From NCBI GenBank assembly GCA_035478435.1, contig DATIJT010000009.1, positions 1 through 64,000 of the forward strand: DNA of 64,000 nt, in the 5' to 3' direction. The notes beneath the pieces were generated by a model, which worked only from the letters and a program-made list of their open reading frames with translations, made no database searches and was not told where the DNA came from. Below, one piece after another: positions 22,970 through 32,254 of the stretch. Every line of letters starts with the position of its first letter. Within the stretch, counting starts at the first letter, position 1. The DNA is from DATLRC01 sp035478435 (GTDB lineage: Bacteria; Patescibacteriota; Saccharimonadia; Saccharimonadales; UBA4665). The position numbers and the translations under genes were made by a program.

Positions 22970-24193
22970 GTGAATAAATTTATTAATCAGTCACAAAATT
23001 GGGCGGCAGGCGAAGCCACTCCTGCGCAAATGTTAGTGGTGGGCGGCGTATTGGTTGGTGTTTTGGCCGGTGGCATGGTCGCCGCGGTGGCCCGCTCTAG
23101 CGGCCATGAAACAGGCGCAGCGCCCAATAATAGGCCACAAACAGCTAACGAACTAGGCCACACTGCCCTCCACGGTTTTCCGCTCAGAGAAGTCTTGCTT
23201 AAGCCTGCTCTACCTAACGTCTCGCCGACAGATGTGCCGCCAGTAACCTATGTAGCCGCTCTTAAGGCTGCCAGCGGCGATCTGAATAAAACCGAAGAGC
23301 TTTTAATATCTAAAGGCATACCGCCTCTAGAAGTTGATCGACTCGTAGATATTGCTCAAAAATCCCATTACAATCCAACGCCTGACCAACAGCTGAAGGC
23401 TGAAGCTACGGTTAACGTTTGGTCCCAACATTGGAAACAAGGCTCACCGCTGCACTTGCCCCCAAAGCCAGCAACTAAAATATTCGAATCTCTCACTCCA
23501 GCCCAGGAAAAGAACTTCCGGCAAAGCATAGTAGATTTTTTCTACAGTCAAAAAAAGCTGGGTGTTCACGAAGCCTATAAAAATAAAACTGGCCCCGACA
23601 AAGGCGAAGGCTGCAATTGCGGCCCCCATATAGATGATTACACAGCCGGTCATAACGAGAAATGGTGCGCTGACTTCGTGAGTTATACGCTAAATGCCAT
23701 TGGGTTCCCCCTGAACGGCGGTAAACAGTTTGGCCGGCCGGATTGGCAACTGCCGCGCGTTTACGACAAGCCTGGATCTTCTCAAAGAGTCTCGATGCGG
23801 TCCTGGTTTGAAGACAATGCTTATTGGTTTACGCCTGGTCAAAGATTGCCAGAACCAGGCGATGTAGCGTTTATGATCAATGCCGGAGAGAATGGTCAGC
23901 TTGGCGATGAGGATGATGGTAGCCACGTCATGTTCGTACTCGGCCGTTCCGGCGGACAACTTCTATTAGGCGGTGGCAATACGGCCGATGCCGTAAGTGT
24001 CCGGCCTTTATCAATACACAGCGCCAAACTGGTCGGCTTTGGAAGCTTATTCCCCGCGGAGCAATCACCTTCGCCGATTATCTCGCCTAAAGTTCCAGCT
24101 AAGCCTAAACTCATAGACAAGCCACGAATCCCAAAGCTTCCAAAACTAAAGGCTCACTTGGTTTATCCTGCCCAAGAAATACATAGCTCATAA
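22970..24193 (+). CDS. Membrane-anchored CHAP-like cell-wall hydrolase
   Basis: A 407-residue protein starting at GTG. One membrane anchor (about 20-41) is followed by a linker and an NlpC/CHAP-like amidase domain: Cys233 in WCADFVSYTLNAIG and His319 in GSHVMFVLG are the catalytic pair. Such enzymes cleave peptidoglycan peptides or amide bonds, for growth or for attack on a host cell. The C-terminal 50 residues are Pro/Lys-rich, a possible wall-binding tail. The region 85-165 holds a UBA-like helical segment of unknown role. Confidence 0.82.
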   Translation: MNKFINQSQNWAAGEATPAQMLVVGGVLVGVLAGGMVAAVARSSGHETGAAPNNRPQTANELGHTALHGFPLREVLLKPALPNVSPTDVPPVTYVAALKAASGDLNKTEELLISKGIPPLEVDRLVDIAQKSHYNPTPDQQLKAEATVNVWSQHWKQGSPLHLPPKPATKIFESLTPAQEKNFRQSIVDFFYSQKKLGVHEAYKNKTGPDKGEGCNCGPHIDDYTAGHNEKWCADFVSYTLNAIGFPLNGGKQFGRPDWQLPRVYDKPGSSQRVSMRSWFEDNAYWFTPGQRLPEPGDVAFMINAGENGQLGDEDDGSHVMFVLGRSGGQLLLGGGNTADAVSVRPLSIHSAKLVGFGSLFPAEQSPSPIISPKVPAKPKLIDKPRIPKLPKLKAHLVYPAQEIHSS

Positions 24194-24207
24194 ATAAGGA
24201 TAAAATG

Positions 24208-24780
24208 TTAGCGGTTAAAAAGTGCGGCGTGGTAGGAATCCAGGAATCTCATCGAGGTTGCTCCAAAATTACGTATGTCATCTTGGCGGCTTCTGACGAT
24301 ATCCAGGAACTCAGCAAAACGCTGCGCGTACAAAAATCCAATTTGGGCATCCATATAACTCGAGCCAATTATATGTCCAAAATGACCCCATTGTGCTTCT
24401 GATAATCTTAAATCAGTCTCATGCGCGGGCTCAAATTGCCCTTTGAAAGGCAATAAGGCTTGACCTACTGCGTTCCATGCGCGCCTAGCTCTGCCGTTGC
24501 CTAGGTCGCCGCCTGAGGCGAAAGCCTCAAGAGTTCTAAATGTAACAACCGGTATTTTGCGGCCATTAGGCAATTCACTGAACTCGACAAAGGATTTGTT
24601 TAGTCCCTGCAGGTTTTCCTTTAACTTTGGATCGATTACTGGATGTTGCGGCATATCACCAACCGAAAAAGCAATGCCCATTGACTCTGAAATTCCTGAC
24701 AGGCGCTGGATTAGCTCTGGAAGACGCTCTGGGTCAACGCTACCTTCAACGCTTAGCTGAAACCGTACATACTCACTCAT
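24208..24780 (-). CDS. Unrecognised 190-residue protein
   Basis: I start at the ATG 24778-24780 (MSEYVRFQLS); the frame is open upstream only because it reads through tRNA-Ser. The N-terminus looks like a small alpha/beta domain (SVEGSVDPERLPELIQRLSGI in part), followed by RKIPVVTFRTLEAFASGGDLGNGRARRAWNAV and a helical C-terminus. The second segment recalls wHTH/zinc-ribbon-like MarR relatives only loosely. No membrane segment. Convergent with the CHAP gene, with 14 bases between their stops. Confidence 0.6.
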   Translation of the reverse strand: MSEYVRFQLSVEGSVDPERLPELIQRLSGISESMGIAFSVGDMPQHPVIDPKLKENLQGLNKSFVEFSELPNGRKIPVVTFRTLEAFASGGDLGNGRARRAWNAVGQALLPFKGQFEPAHETDLRLSEAQWGHFGHIIGSSYMDAQIGFLYAQRFAEFLDIVRSRQDDIRNFGATSMRFLDSYHAALFNR

Positions 24781-24816
24781 TAACAAAATTCTATCACAAA
24801 ATAAGCAATAAGTCAA

Positions 24817-24906
24817 TGGCGGAGGGGGCGGGATTTGAACCCGCGATGGAGTTGCCCCCATACCCGCTTTCCAAGCGAGCGCACTAGGCCACTATGCGAC
24901 CCCTCC
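24817..24906 (-). tRNA. tRNA-Ser(GGA)
   Basis: Class II tRNA on the minus strand: acceptor GGAGGGG/CCCCTCC, anticodon loop TTGGAAA (anticodon GGA), long variable arm, T-arm GCGGG TTCAAAT CCCGC, discriminator G and encoded CCA (TGG at 24817-24819 on the plus strand). Confidence 0.95.
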
Positions 24907-25020
24907 TCAAATGAAACTCCAGCTAGGCTACTTGTTTAATTTTGGTCTATAAAATTATATCTTAAATTTTGTACAAAAACATTGCCAAAGAGATGAACGC
25001 GGGGTTAAACTAGGCGGAGC

Positions 25021-25902
25021 ATGCCCTTAATCGAACTTCAAGACGTCAGTAAACTGTACGGCTTTGGCGATGCTACTACGTTAGCACTCGACGAAGTTAG
25101 TTTAACCATTGAAAAAGGTGAATTTATAGCCGTGATGGGTCCGAGCGGTTGCGGCAAGTCGACGCTTATGAGCATTATTGGCCTTTTGGACAACCCTAGC
25201 CACGGGGTTTACAAACTGGAAGACCAAGTTGTCGCCCACCTGCGGCCTAACCAAGCGGCCAAAATCCGGCGCGATGCCATAGGCTTTGTGTTTCAATCGT
25301 TTAACCTGTTGCCTAAAATGACGGTGCTGGAAAACGTGGCTTTGCCGCTGACTTATAAAGCCATTCCCCTGACCCGCCGACTTAAAATGGCCAGCAATAT
25401 GCTGGAACGGGTTGGCATGCAAGCTCGGGAATACTATTTGCCAAGCCAGTTGAGCGGCGGCCAAGTCCAGAGTGCCGCGATTGCCCGGGCGCTAGTGAAT
25501 GAGCCCAAACTGTTAATTGCCGACGAACCAACCGGCAATCTGGACAGCACAGGATCGCGGCTGGTTATGGAGCTGATGAGTGAAATTCATAAAATGGGCA
25601 ACACCATAATCTTCGTGACCCACAATCCAGAACTTACTCGCTACGCTACCAGAGTGGTTTACATGCACGATGGAACTATTGTGCAAGATGAGAAAACTCG
25701 CCTCGGCCAAGTAGCGCCGACGGCCAAACGGGTGATGTACACGGTGCCGACTTTGAGCGAAGAAGACGATCTGGCCGGCGTGTCGGCGCTGATGAAAGCC
25801 TTGCCTGGCAAGAACCCCCGCCCGGCGCGCAAGCCTAAAGCCGCCAAAGCGAAATCTATGCCCAAGAAAACGAAGTCTAGTCCACGGAGCCGTAATAAAT
25901 GA
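25021..25902 (+). CDS. MacB/LolD-type ABC transporter ATPase
   Basis: A 293-residue ATP-binding subunit. Walker A GPSGCGKST (about 40-48), Q-loop VFQSFNLLP, signature LSGGQVQSAAIARAL (the usual QQR is QVQS), Walker B LLIADEPTGNLD and the His switch VTHNPE. The last 55 residues are a Lys/Pro-rich basic tail not found in standard LolD proteins, perhaps a nucleic-acid or membrane contact. A GGCGGAG ribosome site precedes the ATG. It overlaps the permease gene by 4 bases, forming a two-gene exporter. Confidence 0.94.
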   Translation: MPLIELQDVSKLYGFGDATTLALDEVSLTIEKGEFIAVMGPSGCGKSTLMSIIGLLDNPSHGVYKLEDQVVAHLRPNQAAKIRRDAIGFVFQSFNLLPKMTVLENVALPLTYKAIPLTRRLKMASNMLERVGMQAREYYLPSQLSGGQVQSAAIARALVNEPKLLIADEPTGNLDSTGSRLVMELMSEIHKMGNTIIFVTHNPELTRYATRVVYMHDGTIVQDEKTRLGQVAPTAKRVMYTVPTLSEEDDLAGVSALMKALPGKNPRPARKPKAAKAKSMPKKTKSSPRSRNK

Positions 25903-27125
25903 AGGCTCTGACCCGCGGCCACGTCAAAACCGCCATTGCCACTTTACGGGCCAACAGGGGGCGGAGTTTGTTGACGATGCTAGGCGTCGTAATCGGCGTC
26001 GCATCAGTAGTAACCGTTGTCAGCATTGGCCAGGGTGTCAAGCAGCAAGTCAACGGCCAGATAAAGCGCTTGGGACCGGACGTCATCAAAATCCAGCCGC
26101 TGCAGATAGGCAGTGGCCAAACTAATTCCGGCTTGTCGCTGCTAAGTAGTTTTTCGGTAACCGCGCCTTTAACCAACAAGGACTATTCAGCAGTTGCCAG
26201 CGCCCGGGGCATAGATGTTGTAGCGCCGCTGAGTTTGGCAGCCGGAACGCCCAAAGGCGACAATAGCGATAAAACCGGCGTCGTCATCGGCACCAATGAA
26301 AACTTGGCGAAAATCATCAACCAAAAACTGGCTTATGGTGTCTTTTTTTCAGCGGACGAAAATGATACTAGTGTTGCCGTGCTGGGCCATCATGCTGCTC
26401 AGGCTCTGTTTGACGAAAACGTGCCGCTCGGGCGCTCGGTGAATTTCAGGGGCGAGGAGTTTACGGTACGTGGCATTTTAGATGAGGTTGATTACACCCC
26501 GCTCTTCAACGGCGTCAATTTTAATGACGCTATCTTTATACCATACAAGGTGGCGCAGCAGCTGACTAAGAACAATACCCCGATTTATGAAATCCTGACA
26601 AAGCCCCGTCAAGGACATAGCGTTACCCAAACGGCCGCTAGTATCAAACAACAATTACTGGATATCCACGACGGGCAGGCGGACTTTATGGTACTGACAG
26701 CCGCCCAAGCCCAGGCGGCAACCAACAAGATCCTTGATTTGTTGGCCAAGTTGATTAGCGGCGTGGCGGCTATTTCCCTACTGGTGGGCGGCATAGGCAT
26801 TATGAATGTCATGCTGGTATCAGTTACCGAGCGCATGCAGGAGGTCGGTATCCGCAAAGCCGTTGGCGCTACCAATAGCCAGATCCTGAAACAATTTATG
26901 ACCGAGGCCGCGGTGCTTAGTTTGGCGGGCGGCCTGTTAGGCATTCTAGCGTCGTTAGTTGTTAATTTGGTGCTAAGGGTCCTGACTGATTTGCAGCCGG
27001 TATTTAGTTGGCAAATTATGACTTTGGCGGCGGGAGTAGCTATATTTGTAGGCATTATTTTCGGGTCGGTGCCGGCGCTGAAGGCGGCGCGCAAAGATCC
27101 GATCGACGCCCTTAGAAATGAGTAA
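25899..27125 (+). CDS. MacB-type ABC transporter permease
   Basis: A 408-residue permease: one membrane segment near the N-terminus (LLTMLGVVIGVASVVTVVSIG), a periplasm-facing MacB core domain of about 220 residues, and an FtsX domain with three membrane segments at the C-terminus (LISGVAAISLLVGGIGIMNVML). MacB-type pumps are mechanotransmitters that move peptides, lipoproteins or antibiotics across the envelope without spanning transport of their own. Starts inside the ATPase gene (ATGA), so expression is coupled. Confidence 0.94.
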   Translation: MKALTRGHVKTAIATLRANRGRSLLTMLGVVIGVASVVTVVSIGQGVKQQVNGQIKRLGPDVIKIQPLQIGSGQTNSGLSLLSSFSVTAPLTNKDYSAVASARGIDVVAPLSLAAGTPKGDNSDKTGVVIGTNENLAKIINQKLAYGVFFSADENDTSVAVLGHHAAQALFDENVPLGRSVNFRGEEFTVRGILDEVDYTPLFNGVNFNDAIFIPYKVAQQLTKNNTPIYEILTKPRQGHSVTQTAASIKQQLLDIHDGQADFMVLTAAQAQAATNKILDLLAKLISGVAAISLLVGGIGIMNVMLVSVTERMQEVGIRKAVGATNSQILKQFMTEAAVLSLAGGLLGILASLVVNLVLRVLTDLQPVFSWQIMTLAAGVAIFVGIIFGSVPALKAARKDPIDALRNE

Positions 27126-27136
27126 AGGCTAAAAGG

Positions 27137-28510
27137 CTAAATCAGCGATATAATCGCGGCTACCCCGACGGCGGCCATCAGTAAGGTTATTAGCCAACCC
27201 GTAACTGTGGTAAAGGGTTTGTTAGCCCAGCGGCCCATAACTTTTTTATTGCTGCTAATCAGCACGATGAACAATAAAATGACCGGGGCGACCAAACCGT
27301 TACCAACAGCGGCGTAGATCAAAGCTTTAATGGGGTCAATGCCGACAAAGTTAAGCCCCAGCCCGACGAGCATGGATATGATGATGATTCCATAGAAAGC
27401 ATAAGCCTGCGGCAAGTTACGGTACAGGCCCTCGCGCCAGCGGAAACTCTCGGCCATGGCGTAAGAACTGGCGCCAGCTAACACTGGGATGGCTAGCAGG
27501 CCAGTACCGATGATGCCGACCGCGAACAAGAAGTAAGTGGCGTTACCGGCGAACGGCCGCAGGGCTTCAGCGGCCTGGGCGGTAGTATGGATATCGGTAA
27601 TGCCGTGCTTGAACAAAATGGCGCCACAGGCTGCGATGATGAAAAACATTACTACGTTAGACAGCAACATACCTGACCAGACATCTACGCGCATACTTTT
27701 GACCTCACTCGGCGCGGTCGCCGTTCGCCGTAAGGCTAAAGTGGTTTTGCCTTGCAGGATCTGCTCTTCGACTTCCTGGGAAGTTTGCCAGAAAAACAAG
27801 TACGGCGAAATGGTAGTCCCCAATATGGCGCACACCAGCAATAGTTCGGACTTATTAAAATGCAGCGTGGGCGTAAACGAATGTTTGAGGACGTCATGCC
27901 AGTTAAGGTGGGCCAGCAAAGCCGACAAAACGTAAGCCAGCAGCAACATAGCCAGCCACTTTAGGTAGCGGGCATAGCGTACATAGGGTGTCAGGATTTG
28001 CAATAATAGACTCAAAATAGTAAAGCCCACTACTAACCAACCAAAATTAAGCCCCGGATTAAGCAGCTGGACGGCTTTGGCCATAGCGCCTAAGTCAGCG
28101 CCGATGTTCAGGGCGTTGGCGGCGAATAGCAGCGTGGTGCAAATGTATAGCAGCCGTTTGTTAAAAAAGACGCGGATATTGCCGGCTAGTCCCCTGCCCG
28201 TCACCATACCGATGCGGGCGCACATTTCCTGGACAATAGCCATTAATGGGAACGTCAGCGGCGCCAGCCACAGTAACCCGTAGCCAAACTGGGCGCCGGC
28301 TTGGCTATAAGTGGCGATGCCCGAAGGGTCGTCATCGGAAGCGCCAGTGGTTAAGCCGGGCCCCAGCATATGCCAATAGTCCTCGGTTTTTTTGATCATT
28401 TTATCGGCTGGTAAAACGGCGGCAATTTCCTCGGTGGCCAGGATGGTACGCTCTAAAAATTCAGCGGGCGCCTCGGCGCCTTTTCGTAATAAGTTTTTCT
28501 TTTTAAACAT
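27137..28510 (-). CDS. Nramp-related metal-ion transporter
   Basis: A 457-residue protein with about 11 membrane segments. TM1 has DDDPSGIATYSQAG, where canonical Nramp has DPGN; TM6 reads ISPYLFFWQ where Nramp has the metal-ligating Met of MPH. Nramp-related magnesium transporters also lack that Met, so the substrate may be Mg2+ rather than Mn2+ or Fe2+ (inference). The N-terminal 30 residues are charged and cytoplasmic. Convergent with the ABC permease gene, 11 bases apart. Confidence 0.85.
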   Translation of the reverse strand: MFKKKNLLRKGAEAPAEFLERTILATEEIAAVLPADKMIKKTEDYWHMLGPGLTTGASDDDPSGIATYSQAGAQFGYGLLWLAPLTFPLMAIVQEMCARIGMVTGRGLAGNIRVFFNKRLLYICTTLLFAANALNIGADLGAMAKAVQLLNPGLNFGWLVVGFTILSLLLQILTPYVRYARYLKWLAMLLLAYVLSALLAHLNWHDVLKHSFTPTLHFNKSELLLVCAILGTTISPYLFFWQTSQEVEEQILQGKTTLALRRTATAPSEVKSMRVDVWSGMLLSNVVMFFIIAACGAILFKHGITDIHTTAQAAEALRPFAGNATYFLFAVGIIGTGLLAIPVLAGASSYAMAESFRWREGLYRNLPQAYAFYGIIIISMLVGLGLNFVGIDPIKALIYAAVGNGLVAPVILLFIVLISSNKKVMGRWANKPFTTVTGWLITLLMAAVGVAAIISLI

Positions 28511-28578
28511 AAGGGGACTGTTTAATAACTTTATTCTACCACGTCTAGCCTAGCCTAGCCTTATCGGGCGTCCTTACT

Positions 28579-29748
28579 TTACTCGGCGCAGCTGCCGGTG
28601 TTGACGACATGGTTTTGGGCGGTGGCCTGGCGGATTTCGCCGGCGATTTGGGCAGTGGTCAGGGCGTAGCCTATATGGTTGTAGGTGGTGGACTGGGCAA
28701 AGACTATGCCGATGACTGAGCCGTCTTTAGTAACGACCGGGCCGCCGGAATTGCCTGGGGCGATGTCAGCGGCTAGTTCGTAGACTTCGCGCTGCGTCAG
28801 CCCCTGGTTGTAAATGTTGCGGCCGATAGCCGTGAATTCGTCCACTACGGCCGCGGCTTCGGCTTTCAGACTGCCGCCCCCAGGAAAGCCTAAAATTGCC
28901 GCCGGTGTGCCGGAGCCCACCTGGCCGGCATTAACCACTAAAGCCGGGCCAGCCAAGTTGGCTACCCGCAGAATCGCGAAGTCTAGGTTAGGGTCAAACC
29001 ACACGGCCACCGCGCTGTGAGTACCGTTAGCATCTTGCACAAACGGCCGGGCTATGCCGGCGACGACGTGGGCATTGGTGGCCACCAAGTTATTACCAGC
29101 TACGAAACCGGAGCCTTCGACTATGCCGCCACAACCTTGGCCTTGGATCTTGACGACCGAGCCCTTAGCTTTGTTGACGGCGGCCTGCAGCTCGCTGGAC
29201 GAAGGTAAATTAACGTTGGCGGGCGGGCTGGGCTCGTTGCCGCTGAAGACTTGCGGGAAGCCGTTGGGGTCAATCAGGTGTCCTAAGTCGGCTATAACAT
29301 TAGGTGCTGGTGGCAAACGGGTAATTAAGGTGGCGATAATTTTAGAATCACGAACCGCCGATTGCAGACTGGGGAATGGCAAGGTAGTTAAAATAGAAGC
29401 GCTCAACCAGGTGGCAATCAATAGAGTTAAGCCAGCTAGGATGCTGCCCAGAAAATTATCGAATTTATTCAGGTAGGAGGTACGGAATTTGTGCTTCAAG
29501 GTTTCTCCGAAGTATTCGCCGATTGCCAAGAACGCCAAAGCCAAGCCCAATGTGCTCGCGAAAGCGATAATCGAGCGTGACAAAGGGCCGTGCACTAACC
29601 TGACAACTTCTGGTTGCAGCGCCGCGCCGACCAGCAAGCCGCCAAAAAAGCCGACCGTCGAAAAAAGTTGGCGGGCCAATCCCACTTCCTTGCCCCTAAA
29701 CAAAGCGCTGATCAGAAAAATGATGATAATAACGTCAACCAAATTCAT
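28579..29748 (-). CDS. MarP-like membrane serine protease (CvpA + trypsin-like)
   Basis: A 389-residue protein. Four membrane segments in a CvpA/colicin V production-like domain (1-125) are followed by a linker and a chymotrypsin-fold protease with His227 (TNAHVVAG), Asp256 (DPNLDFAIL) and Ser334 (APGNSGGPV). Cys206 and a Cys near the C-terminus could form the disulfide seen in MarP. In mycobacteria MarP helps maintain internal pH and resist stress by acting on wall hydrolases. There is no PDZ domain. It lies 19 bases upstream of nothing else on the same strand; uppP precedes it. Confidence 0.9.
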   Translation of the reverse strand: MNLVDVIIIIFLISALFRGKEVGLARQLFSTVGFFGGLLVGAALQPEVVRLVHGPLSRSIIAFASTLGLALAFLAIGEYFGETLKHKFRTSYLNKFDNFLGSILAGLTLLIATWLSASILTTLPFPSLQSAVRDSKIIATLITRLPPAPNVIADLGHLIDPNGFPQVFSGNEPSPPANVNLPSSSELQAAVNKAKGSVVKIQGQGCGGIVEGSGFVAGNNLVATNAHVVAGIARPFVQDANGTHSAVAVWFDPNLDFAILRVANLAGPALVVNAGQVGSGTPAAILGFPGGGSLKAEAAAVVDEFTAIGRNIYNQGLTQREVYELAADIAPGNSGGPVVTKDGSVIGIVFAQSTTYNHIGYALTTAQIAGEIRQATAQNHVVNTGSCAE

Positions 29749-29767
29749 AAGTCAACCGTTTTCTGAA

Positions 29768-30670
29768 TTAAAAGTGGCCACGGGCTAAACCAACGAGCAG
29801 CATTAACCCGCCGATGCCGATACAATACAACCCAAACGGCCTTAGGCGCCGGTCGCGAAAGTAGCGATCCAGGTATTTTACCGAGAAGTAAGCGGCAATA
29901 CCGGCCACCAGCCCGCCGACTAAAATTTGGCCGCGGGCGCCGCTATCTAAATTACTGAAAAAATCCGGCAGTTTATAAACCCCGGCCCCTAAAATGATCG
30001 GCGTGGCCAGCAAAAAGGAAAAACGGGCGGCGTCTTCGTAGTTCAGGCCGCTGTAAATACCACTGATGATAGTTACTCCGGAGCGGCTAATACCTGCCAG
30101 CAGGGCTCCGGTTTGGGCCAGGCCGACCGCTACGGCGCGGCGCAGGGTCAAGGTGTCGCTGGTACGGCTAATGGTCGCCCCAGTGCTCCAAGTACTTGCT
30201 TCTAACTTGGCTGATTTCCGGTGACTTTCCATATAGCGGTCGCCACTTAGAAGTAGAAAACCATTGATGATTAAAAAGATAATGGCGCTTAACGGTTTAG
30301 CGAATTGGGTACGCAGCTGGTGTTCGAGCAAAAGGCCGATTAGGGCGGCCGGTATGGTGGCCACAACTAATAGCCAGGCTAACTTGCTGTCTGGGTTATC
30401 GATCCGACGAGTTTTGAGCGAGCTAAAAAAGCCGCGAAAAATCCGCAGCCAGGTCTTACGGTAGAAAATTAGCAGCGCTAAAGCCGTGGCCACATGCAGG
30501 ATAACCAAAAACGGCAAGAAGAAGGACTCGCCTTTGCTCTGGCTGCCCAGTATGGCCCGCCAATTAAAAAGATAAGCCAGAATCACCGAGTGGCCGAGGC
30601 TGGAAATCGGGAAGAGTTCGGTAATGCCCTGTAGCAAACCAAGAATTATAGCTTGGAAATAAGTGATCAT
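29768..30670 (-). CDS. uppP: Undecaprenyl-diphosphatase
   Basis: A 300-residue integral membrane enzyme (about eight segments) that recycles undecaprenyl pyrophosphate to the monophosphate carrier used for peptidoglycan. Diagnostic motifs: LLQGITELFPISSLGHSVI (part) with catalytic Glu, and the second motif GISRSGVTII with the catalytic Arg. Length slightly above the E. coli protein owing to a loop around 160-185. The protease gene follows after 19 bases. Confidence 0.95.
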   Translation of the reverse strand: MITYFQAIILGLLQGITELFPISSLGHSVILAYLFNWRAILGSQSKGESFFLPFLVILHVATALALLIFYRKTWLRIFRGFFSSLKTRRIDNPDSKLAWLLVVATIPAALIGLLLEHQLRTQFAKPLSAIIFLIINGFLLLSGDRYMESHRKSAKLEASTWSTGATISRTSDTLTLRRAVAVGLAQTGALLAGISRSGVTIISGIYSGLNYEDAARFSFLLATPIILGAGVYKLPDFFSNLDSGARGQILVGGLVAGIAAYFSVKYLDRYFRDRRLRPFGLYCIGIGGLMLLVGLARGHF

Positions 30671-30724
30671 TACTTCAAGTTTAGCATGCCTTCCGCGCTC
30701 AGCCGTTGATGCCAGGTTGCAGCT

Positions 30725-30803
30725 GAGCGAGCGAAAACTTTGTAGTCCGAGGGAAGCATAACCGTAGTTATGGTGAGCGAGGAGTGAAAGTTTGTAGCCG
30801 GTC
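30725..30803. repeat. Hairpin element between uppP and zwf
   Basis: CATAAC (30757-30762), loop CGTA, GTTATG (30767-30772), flanked by GAGCGAG on the left and GTGAGCGAG on the right. GCGAAAACTTTGTAG and GTGAAAGTTTGTAG form near-direct repeats at its edges. The order of stem, GGTGAGCG resembles the complement of the elements at 51161 and 59654. Confidence 0.4.
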
Positions 30804-30808
30804 AGGTG

Positions 30809-32251
30809 TTAGCTGGGGCGGCGGAAGAGCGCGGAAGGCATGGTTAGCACGGCCTGAAGAGTAGAGCCTTTGGGATAGGTTTTGAGGTCGGAAGCGTCTT
30901 TGGCCCATTCATCTAAGACCGGTTGCAAAATTCGCCAGCTACTCAAAACTTCTTCAGCGGTTGCGAATAAGGGGTGTTCGCCATGGATGGCGTCGATCAA
31001 GACTCGCTCGTAAGCGTCCGGATGGCTGCCATTGCCAAAACTGGTTTGATACCTAAAATCCATCATGGCCGTTTGCAGGGCATTCATAAAACCCGGTGTT
31101 TTAACGCGCAGGGCGACGGCGATACCTTCATCGGGTTGGATGCGGAAGACCAACTCATTAGTAGTAGAATGTTTGGTTTGGCCGGCGATTACGATTCTGA
31201 TTTCGGTGCGTTTTTCGGATAAAGCTTTGCCAGTTGCCAAATAGATCGGTACTCCTCGCCAGCGGTCATTGTTAATATCCAGCAGCAGTGACACGTAGGT
31301 CTCAGTAGTTGAATTTGGATTGTTTACTTCTTGAGTATAGCCTTTGTATTGGGCCCGCAGCACCCTCTGTTTTACTTGATTGGCTGGTACGGCCTTGACT
31401 CTCTTAAGTAAAGCTTGTTTATGGGCGTGTACAGTTTTGTTATTCATAATATCGGCTGGCATTTCCATGGTGGTTAGAGCCAAAAGCTGCAGCAAATGAT
31501 TCTGGACAAAATCGCGTAAAGCGCCTACTTTCTCGTAGAAGTCTACTCGTCCCTCTATATCTACCTTTTCGTAAGCCGTGATACTAATACTTTGAATGTG
31601 CTTATTGTCCCAAACGCTGGCGAACAGCGGATTATGTTTGCGGAAAGCTAAAATGTTCTGGACAGTTTCTTTAGCTAAGTAGTGGTCTATCCGGAATAGC
31701 TGCTCTTCGCTGAATGATTGGCTGGTGCGCTCTACCAACTGTTTGGCTGAAGCCAGGTCGTAACCAAATGGCTTTTCTAAAAGCAGACGCACTTTGGCGT
31801 TGCCGTGCGGGCAGCTATGGTTCAGCCCGTGTTTACCGAGGCTGTCAACTATCGGCCCGTAAATGCTAGGCGGGATAGATAAGTAATACAAGCGGTTCAT
31901 GCACACGCCGTGGCGGGCCTCGATGCCATTTAATGTTTTGAGTAATTGGTCGTAGTCGCTTGGTTCGGCCGGATTAAATTTAAGTGTAGTTAACAACCGG
32001 CGGAGCTTTTTGATAACTTCAGGGTCACAGACTTTGTCGGCTTCCAGCACGCAGAGTTCGACTTGTTTTAATAAGTCTTCGCTCGTCAGCTGGCTCCGGC
32101 TAGTACCGACTATGGCTGTGTGTTCGGGCAATAAATCATGTTTTAGCAAATGGTATAAAGCCGGCAGGACTTTACGCTTGGCCAGGTCGCCGGTGATGCC
32201 AAAAATAACCAGGATTGTTGGCTCTAAGCCCGTGGCTTGATCTTTGTTCAT
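30809..32251 (-). CDS. zwf: Glucose-6-phosphate 1-dehydrogenase
   Basis: A 480-residue enzyme oxidising glucose 6-phosphate to 6-phosphogluconolactone while making NADPH. The coenzyme fingerprint is GITGDLAKRK near the N-terminus and the active-site motif is RIDHYLAKE, with LLLEKPFG as a further landmark. Full length. It follows gnd by 3 bases; with pgl upstream the three genes encode the entire oxidative pentose phosphate branch. Confidence 0.97.
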   Translation of the reverse strand: MNKDQATGLEPTILVIFGITGDLAKRKVLPALYHLLKHDLLPEHTAIVGTSRSQLTSEDLLKQVELCVLEADKVCDPEVIKKLRRLLTTLKFNPAEPSDYDQLLKTLNGIEARHGVCMNRLYYLSIPPSIYGPIVDSLGKHGLNHSCPHGNAKVRLLLEKPFGYDLASAKQLVERTSQSFSEEQLFRIDHYLAKETVQNILAFRKHNPLFASVWDNKHIQSISITAYEKVDIEGRVDFYEKVGALRDFVQNHLLQLLALTTMEMPADIMNNKTVHAHKQALLKRVKAVPANQVKQRVLRAQYKGYTQEVNNPNSTTETYVSLLLDINNDRWRGVPIYLATGKALSEKRTEIRIVIAGQTKHSTTNELVFRIQPDEGIAVALRVKTPGFMNALQTAMMDFRYQTSFGNGSHPDAYERVLIDAIHGEHPLFATAEEVLSSWRILQPVLDEWAKDASDLKTYPKGSTLQAVLTMPSALFRRPS

Positions 32252-32254
32252 TGC

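Noticed and set aside
24781..24861. N-terminal extension of the 24208 gene
   Set aside because: The added codons read through tRNA-Ser; the ATG at 24780 is a sufficient start.
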